From NCBI GenBank assembly GCA_003586115.2, contig QVOM02000049.1, forward strand, positions 21,071,765 through 21,135,764: a stretch of 64,000 bases of DNA, read 5' to 3'. The translations under genes and the position numbers were made by a program. Under the pieces are notes generated by a model, which did not search any database, was not told the DNA's origin, and was given only the letters and a program-made list of their open reading frames with translations. Every line of letters begins with the position of its first letter. Positions within the stretch are counted from its first letter, which is position 1. The DNA is from Salvator merianae. Its lineage: Eukaryota; Chordata; Lepidosauria; Squamata; Teiidae. Shown piece by piece: positions 46,289 to 56,099 of this stretch.

Positions 46289-46870
46289 GGGACCTGTTTG
46301 CACTTCGCACGAAGAACGTTCTTCTCCACTCGCTAGAACGGAGGATTCGCACTTGCACGTGCATGCAACACTCCCGATTCGCACTGAGGCTCACCTGATA
46401 CATACCTGAAGCTGGGGAAGGCTAGACACATAATTTGCTGTCTTGATTTCAAGCTGTGAGATCAAGCGCAGATCAAGGTAGGTGCTTTCGCACTGCTTCC
46501 TGGCTCAAAATGGCGGTGGGAAGGGGCTGGCACGGCTGCGCAGGCTTGGTCTGCTGCTTCACAACCCAGTTTGCCCTTTGGGCTTCGCACACTGGGTACC
46601 GTTTCAAAGATAGCTCCGAAAGGAGCTGTTCTAACTTCGAAGCAGTAGCTCTATGTTTTGGATTACTAGCTCTATCTTCACATCCGTGCCTCTATGATTC
46701 GTGACCTCACTTCTTGCCTGGAGGATTCTCATCCACAGTGCTCCCTCTGCTGGTCAGCTTGGAGTCGTTTCCCTGGCTGGCAAGTGTGTATAGCACTCAA
46801 CAGACTCCATCTTCACCGGCCTGAAGCCTGCTAATTAGAACGTTCTCCTCTGGTAAGTACGAAAACGCCC
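46289..46870. mobile_element. Family A subgroup II element (582 bp)
   Basis: Left end GGGACCTGTTTGCACTTCG, right end AAGTACGAAAACGCCC. The right arm carries 'GGCCTGAAGCCTGCTAATTA' + GAACGTTCT, which recurs at 63913 and, on the opposite strand or in relatives, at 49820, 55010 and 48490. Flanking triplets CAA and ATG do not match. Non-coding. Confidence 0.78.
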
Positions 46871-47084
46871 ATGGTGTCTAAATGCATACAACAATGAAGC
46901 CTGCTACACCTCACATGGGAGGGTGTCTCATAGCCTAAGGCTACCACCTAGAAGGAACTCGTATGTGATGCCATAACTTCAGCCTCAGAGCCATCAATAT
47001 GCCCTCCCACCAATGATCTTAGCATCTGGGCAGGTCTGTTACAGCAGGGATTTCTCTATTAAATATTTGTAATCCATCTCATTT

Positions 47085-47178
47085 AGGGCTTGAATGAATG
47101 AACAAAAATTGTGTGTTCAGTTTGCTATCAAACCAAACACCCATTTGTTTGGTTCACTGGTGAACCATTTAATTGAAC
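47085..47178. mobile_element. Left part of an older inverted-repeat element (family J), interrupted
   Basis: 'GAATGAATGAACAAAAATTG' and 'TTTGGTTCACTGGTGAACCA' resemble the complement of 48640-48776. The family A element inserted at 47182 lies between the two parts. The outer limits are approximate. Confidence 0.45.
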
Positions 47179-47235
47179 AAAGGGCCTGTTCGCACTTAGC
47201 GAGTGGAACATTCCAGGTCACTCGCTGGAATGCAG

Positions 47236-47377
47236 GGGCCTTTCTGCACTTTCTACCATAGAATGGGATAATTATAGTCCAGCTGCTCCTGGTATAGCTG
47301 TGGAATGCTTCACAGCTGTACCAGGAGCAGCTGGACTATAATAATCCCATTCTAAGGTAGAAAGTGCAGAAAGGCCC
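47236..47377. mobile_element. Near-perfect hairpin element nested in a family A element (142 bp), TSD CAG
   Basis: From GGGCCTTTCTGCACTTTCTA to its complement ending AAGTGCAGAAAGGCCC, the arms pair along almost their full length of about 68 bp, with an apex near 47308. CAG lies on both sides (47233-47235, 47378-47380). The related empty site in 49785-50283 shows a single triplet at this point. A transcript of this element would fold into a long hairpin. Confidence 0.93.
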
Positions 47378-47741
47378 CAGCATTCACACAGGCAAACAGC
47401 TCCAGCTGACTTGAAACTCACCGAAGTCCACCTGAAGCTTGCCTGAAGGTTACCAGCTGTGGTCAAGAAAATTGTAGTCTCCAAGCTGACTAGCACGATC
47501 AGATGAGGATCAGGAATGGTGCATTTGCACCACATCCTAGCTTGGAATGGCGACAGGGTGAGGACTGTTGGGCCACACAGGCATCATCCAAGGATTCAAA
47601 CCCAGCTTTCAGTAGGTTCGAACTTTGTTGTCTGGACCCTGGCGGCCATTCCGGACACAGCTACCTAGCTAGTACACTCCCATTCGCACTTCTTTCCCAG
47701 CCCGTCGGCTCATGGAGCATTCCAGTGCTGACAGGTACAAA

Positions 47742-48456
47742 GGGCCTGTTCGCACTTGTAACTAGCAAGCATCAAGGATGCTTGCTAGACAAGTGCATTC
47801 GCACGAGAGGACGGCCGTAGAGAACCGGCAGCGGACTTCATCTGCTGCCGATCCTCACTAGCGCCCGGACAAGAAAAAAGCTGTCCGAATTCTCACCTGA
47901 AGCTCAAAGTGAGCTTCAGGTGAGGATTCATTCGCACTCACCTGCTTGTCCACGGCGGCGGCCATCTTCTGGGCGATCAGCCCGCCCATCATGCATTGCG
48001 TGATCATGTGATCATGCAATGCATGATGGGCAATGGAGTCTACCCCTTCACGCGGGCCTGAATGGGCCAGTACGAGGCCCCAATCGAGCCCATGCAACCG
48101 CAATCGGGCCAGGGACGCTGGACGAGACCGCGCTGCGTCCCATCTGGCGTTCCGGTGCCCGATTGCTGGTGTGAATGGCGGCCGCCGCGGCAGCGGCCTA
48201 CAAAGCGTCAGGCCGCTGCCATGGTGACTGGGAGGCCCGCGCGGCGCGCTGTGATGACATCATCACCGCGTGGGCCTCCAGGTTGCCATGGCGAGCATCA
48301 GGGATGGATAATGGCATTCGCACTGGCGAACGCCATTATCCAGCTTTGGGTCTGTTTTCAGGCCCCATAGTGCAGACGGTGTTTGCACGATGGGGTCTGT
48401 TCCATGCTAGAATGGGCTAATTAGCCCATTCTAGCGTGGAAAGTGCAAACAGGCCC
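47742..48456. mobile_element. CpG-rich family A subgroup III element (715 bp), nested, TSD AAA
   Basis: Ends GGGCCTGTTCGCACTTGTAA and GGAAAGTGCAAACAGGCCC; AAA on both sides (47739-47741, 48457-48459). Internal hairpins are 'CTAGCAAGCATCAAGGATGC' + TTGCTAG, 'CACCTGAAGCTCAAAGTGAG' + CTTCAGGTG, and 'CATCATGCATTGCGTGATCA' facing 'TGATCATGCAATGCATGATG'. Related, in opposite orientation, to 59668-60233. The centre is strongly GC- and CpG-rich (for example GGCGGCCGCCGCGGCAGCGG). Open frames of 81-102 codons lack domains. Confidence 0.92.
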
Positions 48457-48542
48457 AAACACTCCTCACTGTACCCGATCCTGACCGGCCCAAACCATGC
48501 TAGTTAGAACATTCTACTGTCATAAGTGTGAACAGACCCAAA

Positions 48543-48776
48543 CTGTTGTTCATGCTGGATTTCAAACTTGTTAAAAAACAAAAAATACATTTTTCCCATT
48601 AAAAAAAGTCCTTTTTAAGGGCAAAACTACAGCGAACATGAACTATTCAACTGAATTGTTTGCATGCATGAGCAAGGGACTGGTTTGGTTCAATCAAATT
48701 TCTGGATACACAAGAACCACTGCATGTTCAGTTCAATGCAAACATCTGTGAACATGAACCAAACATTGCACACCTC
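48543..48776. mobile_element. Right part of the interrupted family J element
   Basis: 'GGTTCAATCAAATTTCTGGA', 'GTTCAGTTCAATGCAAACAT' and the end 'CATTGCACACCTCT' form the arm complementary in style to 47085-47178. It belongs to the loosely related group ending in GCACA(T/C)C..TCT/CTAG. Confidence 0.45.
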
Positions 48777-48782
48777 TGTTTA

Positions 48783-49015
48783 GACCTTATAAGTCAATGT
48801 CAACACCTTGAATTGGATTCAGTGGCAAACTGGCCCCCAGTGCAGGCCTTATTGTGATACATATCCAGCCTAAAACACCCATCAGCCATTTCACTGTGGC
48901 ATTTTGGACTTGCTTAAGCTTCTGACCCACCATCACAGCCTGCTCTGCATACAGAGCATTATAACAGTCTAATCTGAATGTTATCAGAGAACATATCACT
49001 ATGGCTAAAATATCT
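48783..49015 (-). mobile_element. L2 LINE C-terminal fragment
   Basis: On - the frame reads RLDCYNALYAEQAVMVGQKL and KQVQNATVKWLMGVLGWI, the L2 segment R-L-D-Y-C-N-A-L-Y ... Q-N-A-A-A-R-L. It is truncated on both sides and inactive. Confidence 0.75.
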
Positions 49016-49784
49016 CAGCCCGGGAAGGGTTTTAATGGGCAAGCCTTCTGGCTACCTGTGCCATTTCCTGGTCAGTTTTTTACTCCTAGCTGCTGTCAAT
49101 GGTAATGTCTTTTTCAGTACTGCTGCAAAGGCAGAGAAATACACCAGCTGTGAATCAGATCTAGTTAAGTTGCTGCCTGTCCTGCCCTGCCCAACAAACT
49201 TAACTCACTGGAGTATTTGCACATTATCTGTGTCCTGTTTTTCTGGTGAGTGTTGGGCAAGGCACAATCCTTTTTGGAAATTCTACGTGGTTGCATGTTA
49301 AGCCCTCTGAGGGCTGTTAGCTCAGAGCCTGGAAAATTGGAGTGGAACTGCTACTATCAAGGGGAAGTATCAGGCATTCTAAAAATGCCAACACCTTGTC
49401 AGCACCGCAGCTGGACTGCCAGATAGCCTTGACTCCATGTCAGGGCCCTGGTGGTCTATTGACTGCTTAATTCATAGCAGAAATGGTGCAGGGGATCTGG
49501 CACTGAACTGACTTACAGGTTTCCAGTGAGGCTGCTGCAACATTGGTTCAATAGCAACTTCCAGGAGCACAGAAAAAAGAAGAGAAGGAAGGCAGAAATG
49601 TAGCAAACTCCTACAATTTGTTGGCAGAGCAATGTTGCAGGAGCCTTGCCAGATGTCAATGCTGGGTCAATGTTGCTGGGTCAATGCAGTTGGGTCAATG
49701 CTGGAGGAACCTGCAAGTATCTAGTCAGTCACGATGAGAAACAATGCTGCCTTCCCATTAAGAACTAGCATTCTTCTTCACAAT

Positions 49785-50283
49785 GGGCCTGTTCACACTT
49801 ACAACAGTATAACATTCTAATTAGCAGGGTTTGGGCCAGCCAGGATTGGATACGGTGAGGAGTGCTCACACTTGTCAGCACTGGAACAGTTCACAAGCTG
49901 ACCAGCAGGGGGAGCAGTACGAATGGGAATGCACTAGTTAGGTAGCTGGGTCTGGACCTAGAGAAGCTGGATCTGGACCTGGGTCCGAAATGGCCGCCAG
50001 GGTCCAGACCCTAAACTGTCTGATGGTGCCTGCACAGCCACACAGTCCCTGGCCCGCTGCCATTCCACACCAGGAAGTGGTTCAAACGCACCTTTCCTGA
50101 TCCATACCTGATCACCCAAGTCAGCTTGGAGATGACAATTTAGTTGACCATAGCTGGTAGGCTTCAGGTGAGCATCAGATGTGCTTTGTTAGGTTTCAAG
50201 TCAGCTGGGGCTGTTTGCAGGTGCGAATTCTCCATTCCAGCAATTGTCCTGGAACATTCCTCTTGCTAAATGCGAACAGGACC
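49785..50283. mobile_element. Family A subgroup II element (499 bp), uninterrupted
   Basis: Left end GGGCCTGTTCACACTTACAA, right end AAATGCGAACAGGACC. Flanks AAT and AGT match at 2 of 3. It is collinear, in reverse orientation, with the host element at 47182-48539 and so supplies the empty sites used to prove the insertions there. Non-coding. Confidence 0.88.
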
Positions 50284-50584
50284 AGTCTTGTGGCAGCCAA
50301 GACCAATGAACTAGTTTAGCACCTTGAGGGTTGGTTGGTTTGAGGTTTTATATTCCAACCTTCACCCACAGGTCTCAGATCTAATCACAACTATAAAAAT
50401 CTACAAAATGTTTAAAATATAATCCTCCCTTCCCTAACAGGACCAACTCTTAGAGGAAGCTAAGCATCAAAGGCCTGGATGAAGAGGTGTGCTTTAACCA
50501 TGCACTCAAAACCATATAACATGCTGGCGTACCTCCACGGAAGGCTATTCCAGAGCTTGGGGCTGCCACAAAAAAGCTCTCTTA

Positions 50585-50965
50585 GGGCCCAGTCACACCT
50601 AAGTTTTAATCCAGCTTCAGCCCACTTTCAGACTGAGACAAAGGCCCTTTCTGCACTTGGCCTTATTCCAGATTTTATCTTGGAATAGGGATCTGCCATC
50701 TGTATGCCACTATGAACTATGGCAGGCCCCACCTGGGGCCTGCCATAATCTGCATTAGTGTGTGGATAGCAGGTCCCTATTCTGGGATATAGTCCAGAAT
50801 AAAGCCAAGTGCAGAAAGGGCCAAAATACCAGTGAAGTAATAAGATGTTTTCTTTCAGCATTGGGTTCGATGATGTGGAAGGAAAATGATTAGTTGTTAT
50901 GCTGATGTGTTCTTTCAATCCAAAAGTGGACTGAAACTGATTAAAACTTAAATGTGACTGGGCCC
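50585..50965. mobile_element. Family G inverted-repeat element, TSD TTA
   Basis: Left end GGGCCCAGTCACACCTAAGT + TTTAATC, right end 'GATTAAAACTTAAATGTGAC' + TGGGCCC. TTA lies on both sides (50582-50584, 50966-50968), the canonical PIF/Harbinger duplication. A family F element is nested inside at 50643-50822. Without the guest it is about 200 bp. Non-coding. Confidence 0.9.
50643..50822. mobile_element. Family F inverted-repeat element (180 bp), nested, TSD AAA
   Basis: Left end GGCCCTTTCTGCACTTGGCC, right end 'AAAGCCAAGTGCAGAAAGGG' + CC, a 20-bp-class inverted repeat. AAA on both sides (50640-50642, 50823-50825). The inner hairpin 'GGCAGGCCCCACCTGGGGCC' + TGCC is central. A diverged relative lies at about 24042-24200. 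Termini differ by one base from those of 47236-47377. Confidence 0.92.
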
Positions 50966-51049
50966 TTAGTGCCACCACCCCTCCTACCTCTGATAGTAGT
51001 GAAACTACAAGAAGGACCTCCCCTTCTACTATTAATGGCTGGGCAGGTC

Positions 51050-52425
51050 TATATGGTTATTTTTCGCTTTGTGCAAGTATCAATATCTGGTTTACTTTTG
51101 AGACATTTTTCTGAGTTTCACAGATACACTGAAATGATGGCGAGCTGTATCTGACTTCTGCAAACTCATACTTCTCAGGTGGAACTCTCAGTCACCAATG
51201 GCTACCATCATATTTAATGCTTATGGGCAAAAGTGCTTCAGTAGCATCAACTAATTTGATCTAAATCTCAGTACTCAATACATATGATTTCTATTTCATT
51301 TTTTTTAAGATTTTAAAAATAGCTATCTTTGCAAACCAATAATGCAAAAAAAGAAAACATTTGGCTGTAATGTGTCCGTATCGATCCTAACTCAAAGCAT
51401 TTTCTGTCAGAACCTTGGGTTCATGTTTTGTCTTATGTGCCTCACATAGTTGGGAAATGAAGCCATGTTACCCGCTGGCCATCTTAAACAAAAACAAACT
51501 TGGCAACAATGGTCATTCGTAATCAATCGAACTCAGCTGTTGCACTTCACTTTTCCTTGGTCTCCTAGGAGGTAAGCTAAGTGTTGTTATCTTTCTCATT
51601 TAAAATCCAAATTCATACTGAAAACCAAACCATGAGTAATTGAGTTAGGAAGAGAAAGTTTAGGGTTTTTTAAAAGGCAACTGAAGAGTTAGGTCCCTAC
51701 AGGTTAGCTATAAATTTAGTTCACAATGGTAGGAATTTTGTTCCTTCAAAACCAGGTAATAAGACTCTGAGGGACAAAGCAGATATGACTAGGAAAGTCT
51801 CTGAGCTCCTGTGGATTGCTTCTATAAAACGAAAAGCAATCATGGGACACTCAGAATCAGCAATGCTGAAGGTCGAAGATTAACCCCTTTCATTCACTCA
51901 GTGTTTGCTTCCACAATATTGTGTGTTTTCCCCTTGTGGGGTAATTAGCAACAGCAGAAAGGTAATTTAACAGGAGAGGGGGAGGCAGTTTAGCTCCCCC
52001 CCCCCCAATCATAGCACTGATTCAAATCTGTTCTTCCTTAACCCTTCACACTTAAAAAAGTCTGACTTTGAGAGTGAGTCTAAAATAAGCTCAGTTGAAA
52101 TCCTTGCTGTGAAACCTTAAATGGAGGAATGGTGCAGTTAGCTGCTTCCAAGCTCTAAGTTGACTCATTTTACAGCATCCTCCTCTTTGGGTGGTAGTGC
52201 ATATCACTGAACTTAATATGGAAGAACCCAACCCTGTTGTTGCTGTTATGAATCCTCTCCCGAAGGATACTCAGCAAACACTGGTAGCTGTGGATCAATT
52301 TAAGCATCATCATCTTCATCATTACTGTTTGTATACAGTCTAGTAGATTTTCATGTCTGCTTTGGTCCTCTGCGAATCAGATCCTTCCCAAGGACCTAGG
52401 ATGGTGATGATATTATTGTTGTTGT
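51050..52425. other. Unassigned AT-rich DNA
   Basis: Nothing recognised over about 1.4 kb. Confidence 0.45.
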
Positions 52426-52429
52426 TCTT

Positions 52430-52452
52430 TCTCTCTCTCTCTCTCTCTCTCT

Positions 52453-52526
<74 letters not shown>
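52430..52526. repeat. (CT)n-(TA)n compound microsatellite
   Basis: CT dinucleotides from about 52430 to 52486, interrupted by one run of nine C, then about 20 TA units to 52526. Open frames across it are artefacts. Confidence 0.97.
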
Positions 52527-52529
<3 letters not shown>

Positions 52530-52721
52530 CTGCCATTCACCTAAGGGGAAGCCATACATCTATTAAAACTGGGTTACCCTAAGGAAAAAACGACAGGATT
52601 CTAACTCAGTAAATAGAGGAAATTTCAGCAGGTTCTCAGCTTCTCAGGCAGGCAAAAACTTGCTGAAATAGCTCTTCTTTGCAACAATTACAGGAGCAGC
52701 AACACTAGCCTCTTTTTCATA

Positions 52722-52985
52722 TGGTACTGCTAATTAAAATCAATAAAAATGCACAAAACATAATTAAAACGTAGTACCCCCCACTTAAGAGTGCAGGACA
52801 ACATCAAGAGAGAGTTAAAATATCAAATACCTGAGTGAAGAGATATGTTTTAACCAGGCACTGAAAACTGCATGTGGTGTCTGGTGTACCTCCAGGGAAG
52901 GTTATTCTGAAGGTCCTCTTGTTGAATGGGGCCTTGGGTGTCAACCCTAAAGACATGACTTGACTGCATCACAGTGTGGAGTAGG
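52722..52985 (-). mobile_element. L2 LINE 3' end
   Basis: 'GAAGAGATATGTTTTAACCA', 'GGTGTACCTCCAGGGAAGGT' and 'GAATGGGGCCTTGGGTG' parallel the antisense L2 copy at 50330-50580. Degenerate, inactive. Confidence 0.65.
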
Positions 52986-53454
52986 ATAGCTAGTCAGAAA
53001 GGAAGATAGGGTTCCTGCACCTTTAACAGGTACATAAAAGTGAGGGTTTCAGCAGGGGCATCTTACCATGCTGCATCACTTGATGAAGTTCCCTTTGTAT
53101 GCAACAATCAGAGGTGCCAGAATCTTGCCCTTTTTTTCTGCCTACCATCCTAGGTAAAGGCTCTAGTCAGATGGAAATTCCATTCTTAAAACTGACCTTC
53201 TAATTCTTCATAGAGATGTGGTCTGGTTGACACAAAACAAAGCCAAGCCATAGCAGAAAGAGCAGAGGGAGTCTTAGATTAAAGCAGAGAATCCAGCCAG
53301 GGACTACCCTCTTTCGGATAGGAAACTCACAAACTGGCAGCTCAGTCTCCAAAAATGTTCACCTGAGGTGAAAAGAAATAACAGCACCTATCTTGACCTT
53401 TTATATTCTCGAATTCCCTCTATTGAGCTCCCCTCTCCCTCCTGGTTCCCAAGC

Positions 53455-54795
53455 AGCCAGTAATGTGACTTTCCTCACTTTAAACAACCAAAATAGCCCC
53501 TTTCCAGACCAGTAGGCTCACTTCCACTCCCACCAAGGCTCTAACACAAAAGTACATAAATAGCACATATCTTATTGAAACTGGACCTCTGGCACACAGG
53601 AACCCAGGATAAGTAAGCAAGGCCTGGCTGTCTTGGCAGCTGAAACTGTTGCCACCTCTGACTCCTCCCTTGCTGGAGGAACCTCTGGTTCCTCAGCATG
53701 AGATAGGCTACACTGCCCTAATTCTCCTCCCCAGGTATGAAAGGTAAACTTGTGTAATGCATGTTCCTTGGACTCCCTAGTGGCAGAGACTTGGGGAGTA
53801 GGCCCCTCAGATGCCATCCTGCCACAGCCAGCATCCCCTCCCTCCTACCTGGCACTCTAGCTTTTCCTTTTCCTATGACCCTTCCAGGCATGATGCTAGT
53901 TTTAGTGAAGCCCTGAAGTCCCTACCTTAACAGAGGAAGTGTAAGTGAGAGCCCTGAAGGGACAGGGCTCCCTAAACAGGGGAGGGAACTGACCTATGAA
54001 ACTGTGTGTGTGCCATAAACACAATGCCATGGCAGTTCTGTGAACACATGCAAACATGGACAAAGCTAATTACTGCACACAGGTGGCAGACTAAAATAAT
54101 TTTGGTTTTGGAATGCAGCAATGAATTGAGAGAATTAAAAGTCCAAAAGAGGGGGAAGGGGTTTTGGATTACCTACACTGTACCCTCCCTTCTGCCCTAA
54201 AACCTAGCCTAACTCTAATCTTAATCCTAACCCACACTGTAACTCTAATTAAAGGGATTTGAAATCCCCACCCTTGGTAAAAAAAAAAAAAAAAAAAGCC
54301 ATAACCCTTCCCTAACTCTAGCAGGAGAAAAAAAGCCAATACAAACAACCAGTTGTCTTCACCCATAGTGGTCCCACCTCTGCTTGTGCAGGAGCCCTGC
54401 CTGCTTAGGCAGGGCTCAAATGCAGCAGTGGCTAGTGCCTGGGCAGACAGATTCAAATATCAACCAAAAAATTGAAAAAAGAAGGACTTTGGAGAGGGAG
54501 CAGGAGAGCGGAGACCCCCCCAACAGGAAAGTAAGAGAGCTAGTAAGGAGAAGATGCCACTTTTAACAAAACTGAAAGCTACAGCAGCTGTCCTCAATCT
54601 CACTACAAAAAGCTTGCACACCAGGACTTTTAAACATCCAAAAAAAGCCCCTTTCCAGGCTAGCAGGCTCAGCCCTGTTCACACCAGTACATAAACAATG
54701 CAGGTCTCATGCTGCTACCAAAGTCCCTGGCACACTGGGACCTTTAAACAACCAAAAGGCCTCTTTCCAGGCCAGCTCCACTCACTCCCATTCCC
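53455..54795. repeat. Three dispersed copies of a ~115-130 bp unit
   Basis: The units lie at about 53480-53610, 54610-54735 and 54725-54800 (the last partial). Each contains 'TTTAAACAACCAAAA' or a variant, then 'CCCTTTCCAGRCYAGYAGGC', 'AGTACATAAA' and 'CTCTGGCACAC' / 'CCCTGGCACACTGGGACC'. Two units are adjacent and one lies about 1.1 kb away. The unit is unidentified; it may be part of an LTR or a local minisatellite. Confidence 0.6.
54279..54298. repeat. Poly(A) run in a CCTAAC-like tract
   Basis: About 19 A residues. The surrounding 54195-54325 has irregular TAACTCTAAT/CCTAACCC units, low complexity and not a true telomeric array. Confidence 0.75.
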
Positions 54796-54993
54796 ACTGA
54801 AGCAAGTCAGAAAGAGCAGCTGGGTAGACCAGAGAACCAGCTGGCACGTATGCCTAAATTAGCACCCCTACCTCTCCCACAACCAAATTCCTAAACCAAG
54901 AAAAGACAGGTAACGGAGAGAGAGGGTATAGATAGAGAGAGAGAGCAATTAGAGAAAGCAGTTGGAGCATACCAAAGCCAAGCCACAGAGAGA

Positions 54994-55667
54994 CATCCTG
55001 TTCGCACTGAGGCAAGCAGAACGTTCTAATTAGCATGCTTCAGGCCGGTGCAGATGAGGAGAGATTCCGCACATTCGCACTCGTTGGCGGTAGACCGTAC
55101 CCGAAGCTAGCCGGCTGCCATGTCAGTGCGAATGCTTCGCCACCAGGTCCGTACCTGCTCTGTCACCAGCGCCCGGATGTCCCTCCCTCCGATGCTTGCC
55201 ATTGGCGAAGCGCTCTTTCCTAGCGGCGTCATTTCCGTGGCCACGCTCCGAAACTGCGGAGCCGACTCCGCATCTGGCGATAGGCGGACGGGGCCGGATT
55301 ACGAAGCCGTTGCGAAGAGGCAGGAACCGGATGCAGCTTCATCCTCGCTTACGAAGTACACTCTGAAGCAGGCGGGCGTCTTCGTAGCGAGGAACGGCGC
55401 ATGCGGAAACCAACTACATCCGCCGACGTCAGGGCGACGGACAGGAAACGAAAGACGAGGGGAGTGCGAAAGCACCGTCCCCGATCTTCGCTCGATCGCG
55501 CAAGTCGGGATGAAGACAAGTAATTACTTGTCTTGCCTTACACAACATCAGGTACGAATCGGGGGAGGTTGGGTTCGGATCGGGTGAGGCGCGCGCCCGC
55601 GGCAGTGCGAAGCGTCCGTTCCAGCGAGCGGCCAAGAACAGTCTACCGCTGTAGTGCAAACAGGCCC
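54994..55667. mobile_element. CpG-rich family A subgroup II element (674 bp), TSD AGA
   Basis: Left end CATCCTGTTCGCACTGAGG (first three bases changed from GGG), right end GTAGTGCAAACAGGCCC; AGA on both sides (54991-54993, 55668-55670). The left arm carries 'GAACGTTCTAATTAGCATGC' as in other subgroup II copies. The centre is dense in CpG (for example GAAAGACGAGGGGAGTGCGA). The retained CpGs suggest a recent arrival or escape from methylation. The longest open frame (155 codons, 55120-55587) has no recognised domain. Confidence 0.88.
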
Positions 55668-55974
55668 AGAGTCTAAGGGCCCATTCACATTAGTGAGCAA
55701 GGTAAGTGCATCTGCACAGCCCCACTGCTGCAGCATCCAGAAGTGTCTCCAGCCACTCCCGGCACCAAAACATAAACAAACCAAAGTAGCCAACAGTCCT
55801 TGCACAAGCAATCATTGTAACTTGAATCACCCAATGCAGAAGGCAACAGAGTAGTCAATAGTTGAAGATCTTTAAAAAAATTGGTGAGTTTCTGAGAGAA
55901 GAATAAATAAGAACATGTTTTTGTAAAAGGCACAGACCCTGCAAATAGCTCACTGAACAGCTTGTTCAACGCAC

Positions 55975-56097
55975 ATTTGTCAGCTCAAACGCAAACTCAT
56001 CATGCAAACCTCAGGTCTGTTCAACTTGATACCAAACAAATACCCCTTGTTCGCTGCAAACTGAGTTCAATAAGACCCGCTTTGGCACATCTCTAGT
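55975..56097. mobile_element. Fragment with GCACATCTCTAG end
   Basis: 'GGTCTGTTCAACTTGATACC', 'TTCGCTGCAAACTGAGTTCA' and the end GGCACATCTCTAG resemble the ends at 7709 and 57557, a TAGRGATGTGC-type inverted-repeat group. Confidence 0.4.
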
Positions 56098-56099
56098 TC

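Larger units (their letters stand above)
47182..48539. mobile_element. Family A subgroup II element containing two further insertions, TSD AAA
   Basis: Ends GGGCCTGTTCGCACTTAG and CATAAGTGTGAACAGACCC; AAA on both sides (47179-47181, 48540-48542). Removing the inner elements 47236-47377 and 47742-48456 (each with one copy of its 3-bp duplication) restores a sequence collinear with the antisense of 49785-50283. Shared blocks are 'AAACAGCTCCAGCTGACTTG', 'GTCTGGACCCTGGCGGCCAT' and 'GTTCCAGTGCTGACAAG' type stretches. Host copy length without guests is about 495 bp. Non-coding. Confidence 0.9.
50330..51045 (-). mobile_element. L2 LINE 3' end, interrupted by a family G element
   Basis: On -, 51045-50969 followed by 50584-50330 reads as the L2 C-terminus ('GGCAGCCCCAAGCTCTGGAA' = A-P-K-L-W-N type, then 'GCCTTTGATGCTTAGC' and a tail 'GATCTGAGACCTGTGGGTG'). 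The family G element sits between the two parts with a TTA duplication. Confidence 0.8.

Noticed and set aside
54195..54325. CCTAAC-like stretch as an interstitial telomere
   Set aside because: Units are irregular (CTAACTCTAAT, CCTAACCC) without consecutive TTAGGG/CCCTAA repeats.
55120..55587. 155-codon open frame in the CpG-rich element
   Set aside because: High GC lengthens chance frames. No motif, and the related element 47742-48456 has no matching frame.
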